Of a stretch of DNA of 64,000 bases, positions 8,941-16,992 are shown in pieces. The stretch lies in contig NZ_QMFB01000002.1 of assembly GCF_003285015.1 (NCBI RefSeq), forward strand, positions 509,691-573,690. The letters run 5' to 3'. The notes below the pieces were generated by a model, which was given only the letters and a program-made list of their open reading frames with translations, was not told where the DNA came from and ran no database searches. This stretch comes from Paenibacillus contaminans. Lineage in GTDB: Bacteria > Bacillota > Bacilli > Paenibacillales > NBRC-103111. Position numbers and translations under genes: made by a program. How positions within the stretch are numbered: position 1 is the stretch's first letter; the number at the start of each line of letters is the position of its first letter.

Positions 8941-10545
8941 TTATTGCTGTTGATTTTGCTGCTGAACGTCGTTGCGGTTGCCGATCGTGACTTCGACATC
9001 GAGCTTTTTGCCGTCGCGCACGATACCCATCGTAATTTTATCGCCGACCTTGAACGACTGCACCTTCGCCTTCAGCTCGGTCGGATTTTTAACCGCCTCA
9101 CCGTTGATCGACTGAATGACGTCATAGTTGCGAACTCCCGCTTTGAACGCCGGTCCGCCGAAGTCGACCGTCGCCACGAGAACGCCGTCGGTGGAATCGA
9201 TTTTGAGCTCTTTCAAATACGATTGGTCGATAGGTTCCATCGTGATGCCGACATACGGATCGGGCTGCTTAGGAATTTCAACGTTTTTGATCAATTTGTC
9301 GAGCACTTCTTCCACAGTTTTCGTAGGAATGGCGAAGCCGATGCCTTGCGCTTGCGAGCTGACGGCCGTGTTGATGCCGATCACTTCGCCGTTCAGGTTA
9401 AGCAGCGGGCCGCCGGAGTTGCCCGGGTTGATGGAAGCGTCCGTTTGCAGCAGATGCTGATAATTGCGCGTTCCTTTGCTGTCCGGAATGCTGATCGGAC
9501 GTTCCTTGGCGCTCAGCACGCCGACCGTTACCGTATGATCGAAGCCGTACGGGTTGCCGATCGCCACTACCCAGTCGCCGACGTTAACATCGCTTTCTTG
9601 CTTGCTCATCGGAAGAATCGGGAACTCTTTGTCCCCTTTGATTTTCAGAACGGCCAAGTCGAGATCATAGCTGTTGCCGAGCAGTTCCGCTTTGAATGGC
9701 GTATCGTAGCCTTGAACCGTCACTTGAATTTCATCCGCGCCGTCAACCACGTGCTGGTTGGTCAGGATATAGCCGTCCTTCTGGAAAATGAATCCCGAGC
9801 CCATTCCGGCTTCCTGCAATTTTCCGTCCGTGCTGCCGCTTTTGCCGCCGTTATTTGACTTCGGCTGCTGCTGGCTTCCTCCGTCCCCGAAGAAGTATTG
9901 GAAGAACGGATCGTCCATAATCGAGCCGCCGCTGCGGGAACGCGATTGGGCTTTGACGAACGTTTCAATTTTGACGACCGCCGGGCTGGCGTTCTGAACG
10001 ATCGACGAAATATTGTCGGGTCGCCCCATATCGAGCGCTACGTTTTTCGTTCCGCCGCCGGAACCCGAATTCGATGAAGCCGGCGCCGACGAGCCCGTCC
10101 CGCTGCCGTTCGAACCCAATACGCCGCTGTCGCCCGTAAAAAGATTCATTTTGTCCGAAGCGAACATTAGCGATCCTACTACGACCGCCCCTGCCAGAAA
10201 AGCGGCAAAGCCGGATTTGAACATGCTGCCTTTCTTCGGCGGACCGCTGATCGTCCAAGACGCCGTAGGCTGCTGCATCGCGGCGTTATTATCCTGCTGA
10301 AGGCCGAAAGGACGGATCGGACGCGGCGGCGTCATCTCCACTTGATTGTCGGGAACCGACGATTGGGAAGCCGTCGGTTCCGGCTGCTGCTCTTCGTTCA
10401 TCGAAGATTTGTACGGCCCGTACGAATAGTAATAGGAAGGCTTCTCTTGCTTGGCTTCGATATCGGTATCAAACTCTTTATTGCGATCCTGAGGATCGTT
10501 CGAGTTTCTGAAAAAGTCGCTGTAATCTTTTTTGTTTTGATCCAT
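8941..10545 (-). CDS. htrA: HtrA-family serine protease, membrane anchored
   Basis: DegP/HtrA quality-control protease of 534 residues. A long acidic, Gln/Tyr-rich cytoplasmic N-terminus (1-105) precedes one transmembrane helix (about 111-130). The trypsin-like domain carries the catalytic triad His265 (TNQHVV), Asp296 (DLDLAVL) and Ser377 (NPGNSGGP), and a C-terminal PDZ domain (about 430-520) follows. A low-complexity Gly/Ser linker joins the anchor to the protease. The active site therefore faces the outside, where it would degrade misfolded exported proteins. Start has GGAGGAGG upstream. It precedes a two-component system, the usual partner of stress-induced HtrA proteases in Bacillales. 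Confidence 0.95.
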   Translation of the reverse strand: MDQNKKDYSDFFRNSNDPQDRNKEFDTDIEAKQEKPSYYYSYGPYKSSMNEEQQPEPTASQSSVPDNQVEMTPPRPIRPFGLQQDNNAAMQQPTASWTISGPPKKGSMFKSGFAAFLAGAVVVGSLMFASDKMNLFTGDSGVLGSNGSGTGSSAPASSNSGSGGGTKNVALDMGRPDNISSIVQNASPAVVKIETFVKAQSRSRSGGSIMDDPFFQYFFGDGGSQQQPKSNNGGKSGSTDGKLQEAGMGSGFIFQKDGYILTNQHVVDGADEIQVTVQGYDTPFKAELLGNSYDLDLAVLKIKGDKEFPILPMSKQESDVNVGDWVVAIGNPYGFDHTVTVGVLSAKERPISIPDSKGTRNYQHLLQTDASINPGNSGGPLLNLNGEVIGINTAVSSQAQGIGFAIPTKTVEEVLDKLIKNVEIPKQPDPYVGITMEPIDQSYLKELKIDSTDGVLVATVDFGGPAFKAGVRNYDVIQSINGEAVKNPTELKAKVQSFKVGDKITMGIVRDGKKLDVEVTIGNRNDVQQQNQQQ

Positions 10546-10660
10546 GATGGTTCCTCCTCCATTTTAAGACCGGCTCACTATAGGTCCGTTTGCATACCGC
10601 CGTTTATTCGCCGTGTATATGCAAGCGGTTATCGTTCATGTCCCTATCATGCACGCCCAA

Positions 10661-10700
10661 CCTTAAATGAACCTTAAAAAACGTTAAAATGGAGCTAAAT
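10661..10700. promoter_or_regulatory. Tandem direct repeats upstream of htrA (candidate response-regulator site)
   Basis: On the minus strand TTTAAGGTT occurs twice 11 bp apart (CCTTAA on the plus strand at 10661 and 10672), followed by a related CGTTAA at 10682 and a weaker GCTAAA at 10694. Half sites with one-turn spacing are typical of OmpR-family binding. The site lies 116-155 bp upstream of the htrA start. Confidence 0.5.
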
Positions 10701-10719
10701 TAACGACTTTTTCGCAAAA

Positions 10720-11133
10720 TTATTGCAGCAGACCTTTCTCGACCTTCCTCAGCACATCCTCCGCCTGCTCGACCCACGACGGCTCCACGTCCGCATCCGG
10801 ATCCACCGGCTTCTGAAACTGGTCGACAAGCGCGCCGACCACCTTCGCCTCCGCCATATTGTCCAAGCCTTCATTGTATAGATGCTTCAGCACGAACGGC
10901 TGCCCGAATTTGATCACCGCATCGGATTGGTCGCTCTCCCCTTCCATCGTGCCATGCGTTACATGAAACGGGAGCCGAAGCCATACCTTGCGCTCCTCAT
11001 CCAGATTGCGGTCAAAATATCCGTGGTCGTAATCCCAATTGCCCCCCAGCGAAAAATTATGATCGCCCAAATATTCTTGCACATTAACGAACGCTTCTTC
11101 TACATTTTCCAATTTGGAAGATAACGAGATCAT
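10720..11133 (-). CDS. yugN: YugN-like family protein
   Basis: 137-residue soluble protein matching the YugN-like family of Bacillales: MISLSSKLENVEEAF start, a central GGNWDYDHGYFDR segment, WLRLPF and GxPFVLKHLYNEG. Function in the family is unknown. Start is supported by GGAGCGATGAG upstream. It is monocistronic, upstream of and co-oriented with htrA, with 174 bp between them. Confidence 0.8.
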   Translation of the reverse strand: MISLSSKLENVEEAFVNVQEYLGDHNFSLGGNWDYDHGYFDRNLDEERKVWLRLPFHVTHGTMEGESDQSDAVIKFGQPFVLKHLYNEGLDNMAEAKVVGALVDQFQKPVDPDADVEPSWVEQAEDVLRKVEKGLLQ

Positions 11134-11305
11134 CTCATCGCTCCTTACTTTGCCATTTTCCCCTAGGATGAACCAAGCGGGATGTTTTTATGTGGCAATG
11201 CTAACGAGCCGCACGAAGGGAAGACTATTTATAGGCCCAAACCATTTCCCCAAAATGTGACGCGGGATATGACATCCATCCAATTCAGCAAAGGAGGTGT
11301 CCTTT

Positions 11306-11779
11306 TTGGGACATCAAAGAAATAACCGCAATCATCGTTTCATTTATTCGTTCCTGCTTCTGTTTATCGCCGCCGCCGTAGCCTTGGGAAGCTTCCCGGC
11401 ACAAGTTCATGCGCAGGGGCCGACCGACGTCGAATTTTTCGATGTAAAGGAAGGCAAAGTCGTCAAGACGGCTCCGTCCGACCGCAAAACGCATAAAGAA
11501 GCCTCCAAATGGCTGAAATCGATCGAAGGCCCCGTGCCGAATGCCGTCATCAATCCGCAGCAAGGCGTCGTTTGGAAGGTTCCGCTCGATCCGCCGGTCA
11601 AAGTCGACAATCAGTGGTTCAAAGGAACCGCGAACGTCGTTTTCGTTTTCTGGGAAAAACCGGATGCGAAGCCTTACTTACTGATCTTTACGCCGGACGG
11701 CAAGCCGCTTTTGTTTACGTTTAAGCATAGCTTGAAGCCATTCGTGAAAAAATACGATGTGAAGGACTTGTTCAAGTAA
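11306..11779 (+). CDS. Small secreted protein of unknown function
   Basis: About 157 residues. A basic start and hydrophobic core (IYSFLLLFIAAAVALGSF) with an AQVHAQG cleavage-like site indicate a secreted protein. The mature part is lysine-rich and beta-strand-like (VWKVPLDPPVKVDNQWFKGTANVVFVFWEKPDAKPYLLIFTPDGKPLLF). I do not recognise a named family. A TTG start at 11306 fits the AAAGGAGG site 8 bp upstream better than the GTG at 11297, which lies inside that site. It converges on liaR and shares its terminator; a link to envelope stress is possible from position only. Confidence 0.65.
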   Translation: MGHQRNNRNHRFIYSFLLLFIAAAVALGSFPAQVHAQGPTDVEFFDVKEGKVVKTAPSDRKTHKEASKWLKSIEGPVPNAVINPQQGVVWKVPLDPPVKVDNQWFKGTANVVFVFWEKPDAKPYLLIFTPDGKPLLFTFKHSLKPFVKKYDVKDLFK

Positions 11780-11796
11780 CATTTGCGGAACAAGGA

Positions 11797-11838
11797 TAAA
11801 AAAAGGAGCGGCTCGAAATATCGGGCCGTTCCCTTTTC
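11797..11838. terminator. Bidirectional terminator between the secreted protein gene and liaR
   Basis: GGAGCGGCTCG (11805-11815) pairs with CGGGCCGTTCC (11822-11832). An A7 run precedes it and TTTT follows it, so both strands carry a T-tract. Confidence 0.8.
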
Positions 11839-11849
11839 CTGCGATCGGA

Positions 11850-12506
11850 TTATTTCGCCGCCAAGCCCTTGCGGTGGGCATATATGGCAAGCTGCGTGCG
11901 GTCTTCCATTTCGCATTTCATAAGCAGGTTGCTGACATGCGTTTTGACCGTCTTGATGCTGATGTGGAGCTCGTCCGCGATTTCCTTGTTCGATTTGCCT
12001 TCCGCAATCAGGAGCAGCACTTCCTTCTCGCGTATCGTGAAGCCCTCGTCCCCGTCCTGCTGGACCGAACGCTGCCGCAGGCCGCGGGTCAGCGCCTGGG
12101 AAACCTCCGAGTTCATGACAGGCATGCCTTGGTGAGCGCCGCGAATGACATGCACAAGCTGATCGGACGAGATCGTCTTCAATACGTAGCTGACAGCCCC
12201 GGCTTCTATCGCCTTTACAACCTTCTCCTCTTCCAGAAAACTCGTCAGCATAACGATTTTCATCTGCGGCAGCTTGCCGATAATCCGCTCCGTCGCCTCA
12301 ACGCCGTCCATGACGGGCATCATCAAATCCATTAAAATAACGTCCGGCAGCTCTACCTCGTTCCGTTCGAGCATATCGGCCGCTTCCTTACCGTTCGCCG
12401 CCTCCCCTACTACGCGAATATCCGCTTCCAGCAGCAAATAAGTTTTCAAGCCCAGCCGGACCATATCGTGGTCGTCGACGATCAACACTTTAATTTCCCC
12501 GCTCAT
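11850..12506 (-). CDS. liaR: Response regulator LiaR (NarL/LuxR family)
   Basis: 218 residues: receiver with DDHD and phospho-acceptor Asp60 (ILMDLMMPVMDG), Lys in YVLKTIS, and a C-terminal LuxR-type helix-turn-helix (TIREKEVLLLIAEGKSNKEIADELHISIKTVKTHV, quoted here in parts: TIREKEVLLLI and SNKEIADELHIS). Last gene of a liaF-liaS-liaR operon, 83 bp after liaS. The family activates envelope-stress genes when cell-wall antibiotics perturb lipid II. The start has AAGGAGGAG upstream. No liaIH target genes are visible in the window. Confidence 0.92.
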   Translation of the reverse strand: MSGEIKVLIVDDHDMVRLGLKTYLLLEADIRVVGEAANGKEAADMLERNEVELPDVILMDLMMPVMDGVEATERIIGKLPQMKIVMLTSFLEEEKVVKAIEAGAVSYVLKTISSDQLVHVIRGAHQGMPVMNSEVSQALTRGLRQRSVQQDGDEGFTIREKEVLLLIAEGKSNKEIADELHISIKTVKTHVSNLLMKCEMEDRTQLAIYAHRKGLAAK

Positions 12507-12589
12507 CCAATTCGCTCCTCCTTCTTCAGTCGGGTTGAACCTTCCCAGTCCCGGTCCCGGCGGTTAGCCGGCTTATTGAACAAGTATTA

Positions 12590-13615
12590 TTATGATGAAA
12601 ATTTCGGAATCGAAATTTTGACGGTCGTGCCCTTTCCGACCAAACTGCGCACTTCGGCGTCGCCGCCCAGCCGCTGCGCCCGCTCCTTCATTGTGGACAA
12701 GCCGTAAGAGGAACGTTGAGCGCCGCCCGGCTCGAAGCCGATGCCGTTGTCGTCGATTTGCAGAACGATCTGCCGCCCTCCGTCGTGAAGCAGCAGCATG
12801 ACATGATTCGCTCGCGCATGTTTGACGACATTGGCCATCGCCTCCTGGATGATGAGAAACAGCTGATGCTCGATCGCATCGGACAGCCTGTCGTCCAATC
12901 TGACATCGAGCTTTCCCTGCAAGCCGTTCTGCGAGCAATATACGGGAAACCATTGGTCCAGCGCCCCGTGCAGCGTTTTGCCTTCAAGCTCGAGGGGCCG
13001 GAGCTGCGCAATCAGACTGCGCATTTGCTTCTGGGCATGCTGCGACATCGTCACCAGCTGCTCCACGACGGTTTTCACCATTTCGGGACGCGCATCAAGC
13101 AGCTTTTCCAGCGAAGACGCTGACATATGAATCGCAAAAAGCTGCTGGCTTACCGTATCGTGCAAATCCCGCGCAAGCCGCTTCCGCTCCTCCAGCACAG
13201 CCGCCTCGTTCGATTGCGCCTGCAGCATGACGTTCTCCTCGCCCAGCTTCCGCAATAGCTTGATGCGGCCCTCCAGCGATTCGCTCATCTCGTTGAAATC
13301 TTGATAAATCGCATCGAAGCCCCCGTTTCCGGAGAGCGGAATCCGTTCGGACAAATTTCCTTTCACCGCTTGCTTAATCGCAAGATGAAGCTTGTCGACG
13401 TCGCGCTGTACGCCTCGGGCCGCCCAATATCCGATCGTGGGACCGATCAGCAGCAAACCGAGCACAAGCGCCATCAGCACCATCGGCTTGTCTTGCGCCA
13501 GCGTCTGAACCGGCAAATACAGCCAGCCGAGCAAACCGAGCGCCAAGGTCAAGCAAGCCCCCGCAAAATGATAAATGGGCGTTCGCCATTTGGCGTTCTT
13601 GATCCGATCCATCAT
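12590..13615 (-). CDS. liaS: Sensor histidine kinase LiaS
   Basis: 341 residues with two close N-terminal transmembrane helices (about 15-33 and 42-62) and only a short loop outside, the intramembrane-sensing layout. A HAMP-like linker follows, then a HisKA_3 domain with ERKRLARDLHDTVSQQLFA (phospho-acceptor His) and a HATPase domain (DNGIGFEP, GLSTMKERA). It starts 10 bp after liaF. In this family LiaF holds LiaS inactive until the envelope is stressed. Confidence 0.92.
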   Translation of the reverse strand: MMDRIKNAKWRTPIYHFAGACLTLALGLLGWLYLPVQTLAQDKPMVLMALVLGLLLIGPTIGYWAARGVQRDVDKLHLAIKQAVKGNLSERIPLSGNGGFDAIYQDFNEMSESLEGRIKLLRKLGEENVMLQAQSNEAAVLEERKRLARDLHDTVSQQLFAIHMSASSLEKLLDARPEMVKTVVEQLVTMSQHAQKQMRSLIAQLRPLELEGKTLHGALDQWFPVYCSQNGLQGKLDVRLDDRLSDAIEHQLFLIIQEAMANVVKHARANHVMLLLHDGGRQIVLQIDDNGIGFEPGGAQRSSYGLSTMKERAQRLGGDAEVRSLVGKGTTVKISIPKFSS

Positions 13616-13625
13616 AGCTATAGCC

Positions 13626-14648
13626 TCATCCGATCTTCTTCACGCTAACGTCCCCGATGAACGAGCTGACGTTAATGAATATTTTTTTGTCCGCCTCGGC
13701 ATAAAACGGCGTCTCCAGCTGCACCGACTTGAACATCCCACCCTCGTACCGGTCGAGAACATTCAAATCGCCGATGAATGAGGATGTCGATACGCGGACT
13801 TCCACTTGCGCGTCGTTCGGCACGAACACTTTCACGTCCCCGATAAAAGCCGAAATCGTAATTCTCGTTTCGCCGTAAGGAATGCTCGCTTTCGTCAGAT
13901 CGATAATCGTATCGCCGATAAAATGAGACACTTGAGTCGGCTTCAGCTCCCAATACTCCACTCCAAGATGCACGTCGCCGATAAAATTGGAGCGCTGAAT
14001 GGAATCCTCCGGCATATTCCAATTCCAGCTCCAGTTATGATGATGGTGTTTGTGATGCTTGTTGTGGTGCTTATGCTTCCACTTATGGCCGTTTCCGTAC
14101 GAATTTCCGCCGGCAGACTGATTTTGATTGCTTTCGGTGTATGGTGCCGCCGGAATTTCCGTCCCCGCTTTCGCAGTCGCTTCTTTCTGCTTATCAAAAG
14201 ACGAGCCGTACGTAAATGTCGGATCGTAACCGGGCGGCGGGGGAGCGTCATAGGTCGAAGACGGATCGTTCTTCGCTGCAGGAGGCTGCTCCTTCCAATC
14301 GCGTCTGCCGCCGGATCTTCCGAACAGGAAGCTTAGCCCGGCGAAAATGATCGCTATCGGCCATATCATTTGAAACGTAAAGTGGAAAATATCCAAATTG
14401 TCGAGCAGGAACAAGGCGCCCAGCAATACGATAAATGCGTTCCAAACGCCGCCCCCCCCGCCGGCTGAATACTGCCGTCTCGAGAATGCCCCGTGCAGCC
14501 CGACAAGAATGAGCGCGACAGGCCAGAAAGTCGAGAAGAGGGAGCCAAAGTCGAATTCCAAATAATCCATTTGATCCAGCATGAACATAACGCCGATTCC
14601 GATCAGCATAAGACCGATCATTGCACGGCTCATAAACGAGTATTTCAT
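13626..14648 (-). CDS. liaF: LiaF, inhibitor of LiaSR, with a His-rich linker
   Basis: 340 residues from MKYSFMSRAM (GGAGG eight bases upstream; an ATG at 14663 is less well placed). Four transmembrane helices lie in residues 8-110. A Pro/Gly/Gln-rich cytoplasmic linker (112-215) follows, then the C-terminal cell-wall-antibiotic-response domain with five FIGD repeats (first at about 222). The linker holds 10 His within residues 188-204, unusual for LiaF, and could bind a transition metal. First gene of liaFSR. In Bacillus LiaF blocks the kinase in unstressed cells. Confidence 0.9.
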   Translation of the reverse strand: MKYSFMSRAMIGLMLIGIGVMFMLDQMDYLEFDFGSLFSTFWPVALILVGLHGAFSRRQYSAGGGGGVWNAFIVLLGALFLLDNLDIFHFTFQMIWPIAIIFAGLSFLFGRSGGRRDWKEQPPAAKNDPSSTYDAPPPPGYDPTFTYGSSFDKQKEATAKAGTEIPAAPYTESNQNQSAGGNSYGNGHKWKHKHHNKHHKHHHHNWSWNWNMPEDSIQRSNFIGDVHLGVEYWELKPTQVSHFIGDTIIDLTKASIPYGETRITISAFIGDVKVFVPNDAQVEVRVSTSSFIGDLNVLDRYEGGMFKSVQLETPFYAEADKKIFINVSSFIGDVSVKKIG

Positions 14649-14734
14649 TGGCATTTCCTCCATCGCTGTTCGTTCTGTTTATAGTGTAATAAATAAGCGG
14701 CGAAATCAAAAGAGGCGAGGGGATGAACATGCTA

Positions 14735-14750
14735 TCGGTCTTGAGACCGA
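14735..14750. promoter_or_regulatory. 7-2-7 inverted repeat upstream of liaF
   Basis: TCGGTCTTGAGACCGA: perfect 7-bp arms with a 2-bp spacer, about 90 bp upstream of the liaF start. NarL-type regulators such as LiaR bind inverted repeats, so autoregulation is possible; unproven. Confidence 0.35.
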
Positions 14751-14812
14751 GGCGAACGGAGTTACGATTATGTTAGATTTCATAACACAAACACAAGGTC
14801 TAGAATTCGAGC

Positions 14813-14841
14813 AAAAAAAAGACCGATTCGCCCGAACCGGT
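14813..14841 (-). terminator. Terminator after the coiled-coil protein gene
   Basis: ACCGGTTCG/CGAATCGGT stem (14822-14830 with 14833-14841, one G-U pair), then eight Ts on the minus strand. Confidence 0.8.
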
Positions 14842-14844
14842 TTT

Positions 14845-15222
14845 TCATAAAAGCTCCCGCTCTATATCGTCCGTCAATTCGACGGGCTCGCCCGCTTGCG
14901 ATTTGCGCAGCATAGCGCGCACTTCCTCGATTTCGGCCCGCAGCCTCTTTACTTGCTCGAGCGGTTTTTTAACATGATGGACATACTCCAGCGCGACGCG
15001 TTGATCCGGCTTCTTCGCAGAAAAAATGCGGCGAAGCGGCGACACCGATTGATACGAGCGTTCTTCCGCGAGCCTTTTTTTCTCGAAACGCTCGACAACC
15101 TGCATGATTTCGGCTATTTGCTGCTCCCGCTTGGCGATGTACGCTTCCAGAAACGTATAAATATCGGCGAATTTTTTCTTCTTTACGGGGAGCCGCTTTT
15201 CATTCGATAAAGCCTCTTCCAT
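14845..15222 (-). CDS. Coiled-coil protein of unknown function
   Basis: 125 residues, very rich in Lys, Arg and Glu, with helical segments predicted as coiled coil (FLEAYIAKREQQIAEIMQVV and VKRLRAEIEEVRAMLRKS). No membrane segment or signal peptide. I recognise no named family. Start is preceded by AGGTGATCTATC. It has its own terminator and sits between liaF and a small spore-protein-like gene, all on the minus strand. Confidence 0.65.
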   Translation of the reverse strand: MEEALSNEKRLPVKKKKFADIYTFLEAYIAKREQQIAEIMQVVERFEKKRLAEERSYQSVSPLRRIFSAKKPDQRVALEYVHHVKKPLEQVKRLRAEIEEVRAMLRKSQAGEPVELTDDIERELL

Positions 15223-15369
15223 GATAGATCACCTATCTCCGTATGTTATTATTCATTACATGAAATCAGTTTACTACAACTTTCAAGGATTGAGTAGTCT
15301 TTTTTAGCGATTTTGAAGTGCGGGTAAAAGCAGGTCGCGGCGTCCAAGCGTGCGAATAACCAACGTCAA

Positions 15370-15406
15370 AAAGCGGTACAGCGCAATTGCTGCGCTCCAC
15401 CGCTTT
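15370..15406 (-). terminator. Terminator of the 43-residue gene
   Basis: Outer stem AAAGCGGT/ACCGCTTT (15370-15377 with 15399-15406) around an inner AGCGCA/TGCGCT stem; Ts follow on the minus strand. Confidence 0.8.
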
Positions 15407-15429
15407 CTTTCTTTTAGCACATTCGGATA

Positions 15430-15561
15430 TTACCGCTTGGCATTTTTGCTTGCGCTTTCGCCGGGCGAATTTTGCGCAGCACGTTTGTTGTTCATTTCAA
15501 CGACTTCCTCCGCAAACTCGGCGTTGTACTTGTTGTTGTTATTTTTTTTGTTCTTCGCCAT
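15430..15561 (-). CDS. 43-residue small spore-protein-like gene
   Basis: A short gene: ATG at 15561 preceded by an ideal GGAGGTGAGCACCA, a TAA stop at 15430 and its own terminator. The product begins MAKNKKNNNN, continues KYNAEFAEEVVEMNNKRAAQ and ends in NAKR. The Asn/Lys-rich start and the YxAEFAxE motif followed by Asn, Gln and Ala-rich sequence resemble gamma-type small acid-soluble spore proteins, which serve as amino-acid stores in spores. It lacks the usual repeated unit, so it may be a single-motif relative or another small spore protein. Confidence 0.6.
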   Translation of the reverse strand: MAKNKKNNNNKYNAEFAEEVVEMNNKRAAQNSPGESASKNAKR

Positions 15562-15661
15562 TGGTGCTCACCTCCACACCTCTATTTTTTGCAGGCGGGA
15601 GCTTTTTATGTACGTACTTAAGTCATGGGTGAACGGCTCTGCATTTATCTTATGCGAGTGC

Positions 15662-16711
15662 TCAACGTTTACGCAACGGCTTGACCGTCTCTCCTTTATA
15701 GAAGCCGCCTTGCAGCCGGATGTGTTCATAGGGCAAATGCGGATTCGCCAATCTCCAAAGCATCCGTTCCGCTCCGCGCACACCGGATTCTTTAATGAGC
15801 ATGAGCGGTCTTGACAATTGCGGCAAAAACTCGCTTTTGCTGTGTTCGAGCGAGATGAGCGAGCAATCCTCGGGAATCTGCAAACCGTTCTTGCCGCATG
15901 CGAAGTAAATCCAAGGCAGTCTGCTGCCCAGTCCGTTCAAGATGGCCGTCGGTTTCCGTCTTTGGAGGCGCTCGGTGACGATCTCCATCCATTTCTCTTT
16001 GTCATTCACCAGGTCTGTAACATGATCGTCGGGATCAACCTCGATGCCTTCCACCCTCATCGCTTCTGTAAAAGCCCTCCAGCGGAAAATAAGACCGCGG
16101 AAATTCCACCGCGCACCGATATACAGCAGATTCGTATGCCCCATCTCCCGAAAATAACGTACCGCTTGATGAATCGAAGTTTCGACGTCCCATGCGATAC
16201 TGTCGGCCTTTGCCGCCGGCGGAGGGAAGTTGAGGATAATGCGCGGCATCGGCAGCTCAAGCAGCTTGCTCTCCAGCTCCGGCCCGGTTAAGGGCGGGAT
16301 AAAAATGCCGTCCGCATATTGCAGATTGTATTTCTCGGCCCAATCTTCAAACCGGTAACTTTGATCAAAAGTTTCGGGAGCTATGACCGTTTCGATCGAA
16401 TGGCCGAATTCGGACAGTTTGTCCTGCAAACCGGCAAGGAGAAGTTGATTCAAATCCGAGCTTCCATTGGCTCTTGTGATAATGAGCATAAATCTGCGCC
16501 TCTCGTCTGAGAACAGCGGAATATTTTCTGCGGCCAAGCCCAGTTTCTGATCCTTCGTCCGATAACCGAGCTGTTTGGCCATCTGGTGAATGGTATGCCG
16601 CGTTTCTTCCGACATCCCGGGCAAGCCGCGAAGCGCTCTCGACACGGTATGAATAGAAATCCCGAGACGGTCGGACAGATCGCGAAGTGTAATTTTTCGG
16701 TAGCGGGCCAT
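15662..16711 (-). CDS. LacI-family transcriptional regulator
   Basis: 349 residues: N-terminal LacI helix-turn-helix (TLRDLSDRLGISIHTVSRAL, hinge at about 45-60) and a periplasmic-binding-protein-like ligand domain. Divergent from a very large secreted carbohydrate-active protein, which it probably represses. The 281-bp shared region holds a 21-bp inverted repeat. A minus-strand TATAAT lies 30 bp upstream of the start. The ligand is likely a sugar or oligosaccharide released by the enzyme; inferred from context. The ribosome site (AAAGGAG) is rather distant from the ATG. Confidence 0.88.
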   Translation of the reverse strand: MARYRKITLRDLSDRLGISIHTVSRALRGLPGMSEETRHTIHQMAKQLGYRTKDQKLGLAAENIPLFSDERRRFMLIITRANGSSDLNQLLLAGLQDKLSEFGHSIETVIAPETFDQSYRFEDWAEKYNLQYADGIFIPPLTGPELESKLLELPMPRIILNFPPPAAKADSIAWDVETSIHQAVRYFREMGHTNLLYIGARWNFRGLIFRWRAFTEAMRVEGIEVDPDDHVTDLVNDKEKWMEIVTERLQRRKPTAILNGLGSRLPWIYFACGKNGLQIPEDCSLISLEHSKSEFLPQLSRPLMLIKESGVRGAERMLWRLANPHLPYEHIRLQGGFYKGETVKPLRKR

Positions 16712-16740
16712 CGCTTATTCGCAACTCCTTTCACCTAATA

Positions 16741-16746
16741 ATTATA
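16741..16746 (-). promoter_or_regulatory. -10 element of the LacI-family gene
   Basis: TATAAT on the minus strand; the -35 region is AT-rich with no good TTGACA. It is 28 bp from the 21-bp inverted repeat. Confidence 0.45.
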
Positions 16747-16774
16747 ACAAAAAATAAAACTAAACAATAACTAA

Positions 16775-16795
16775 AAATTGAACTTACTTCAATTT
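16775..16795. promoter_or_regulatory. Candidate LacI-family operator
   Basis: Perfect 8-bp arms AAATTGAA (16775-16782) and TTCAATTT (16788-16795) around CTTAC, midway between the divergent regulator and its presumed target gene. Confidence 0.6.
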
Positions 16796-16992
16796 ATACT
16801 TTATGTATTTCCAACTATTAGTGCTAGTCGCGCCCGAGAAGGCGCAAGAAGGGAGGGTATGATGATTAGTATCAATTCGGTTCAGTTTCGTTAGCACGCG
16901 CATGTAAGCACTCTATTGTAAGGGAAAGGAACTGTGGCATTACTAAAAAGCTTAAAAAGGGATTTTTTTTTAAAGTTATTAAGGAGGCTGTT

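Noticed and set aside
16859..16894. 11-codon leader peptide (MMISINSVQFR) upstream of the DUF4838 gene
   Set aside because: A GGGAGGG precedes it, but the spacing is too short and the sequence shows no regulatory codons.
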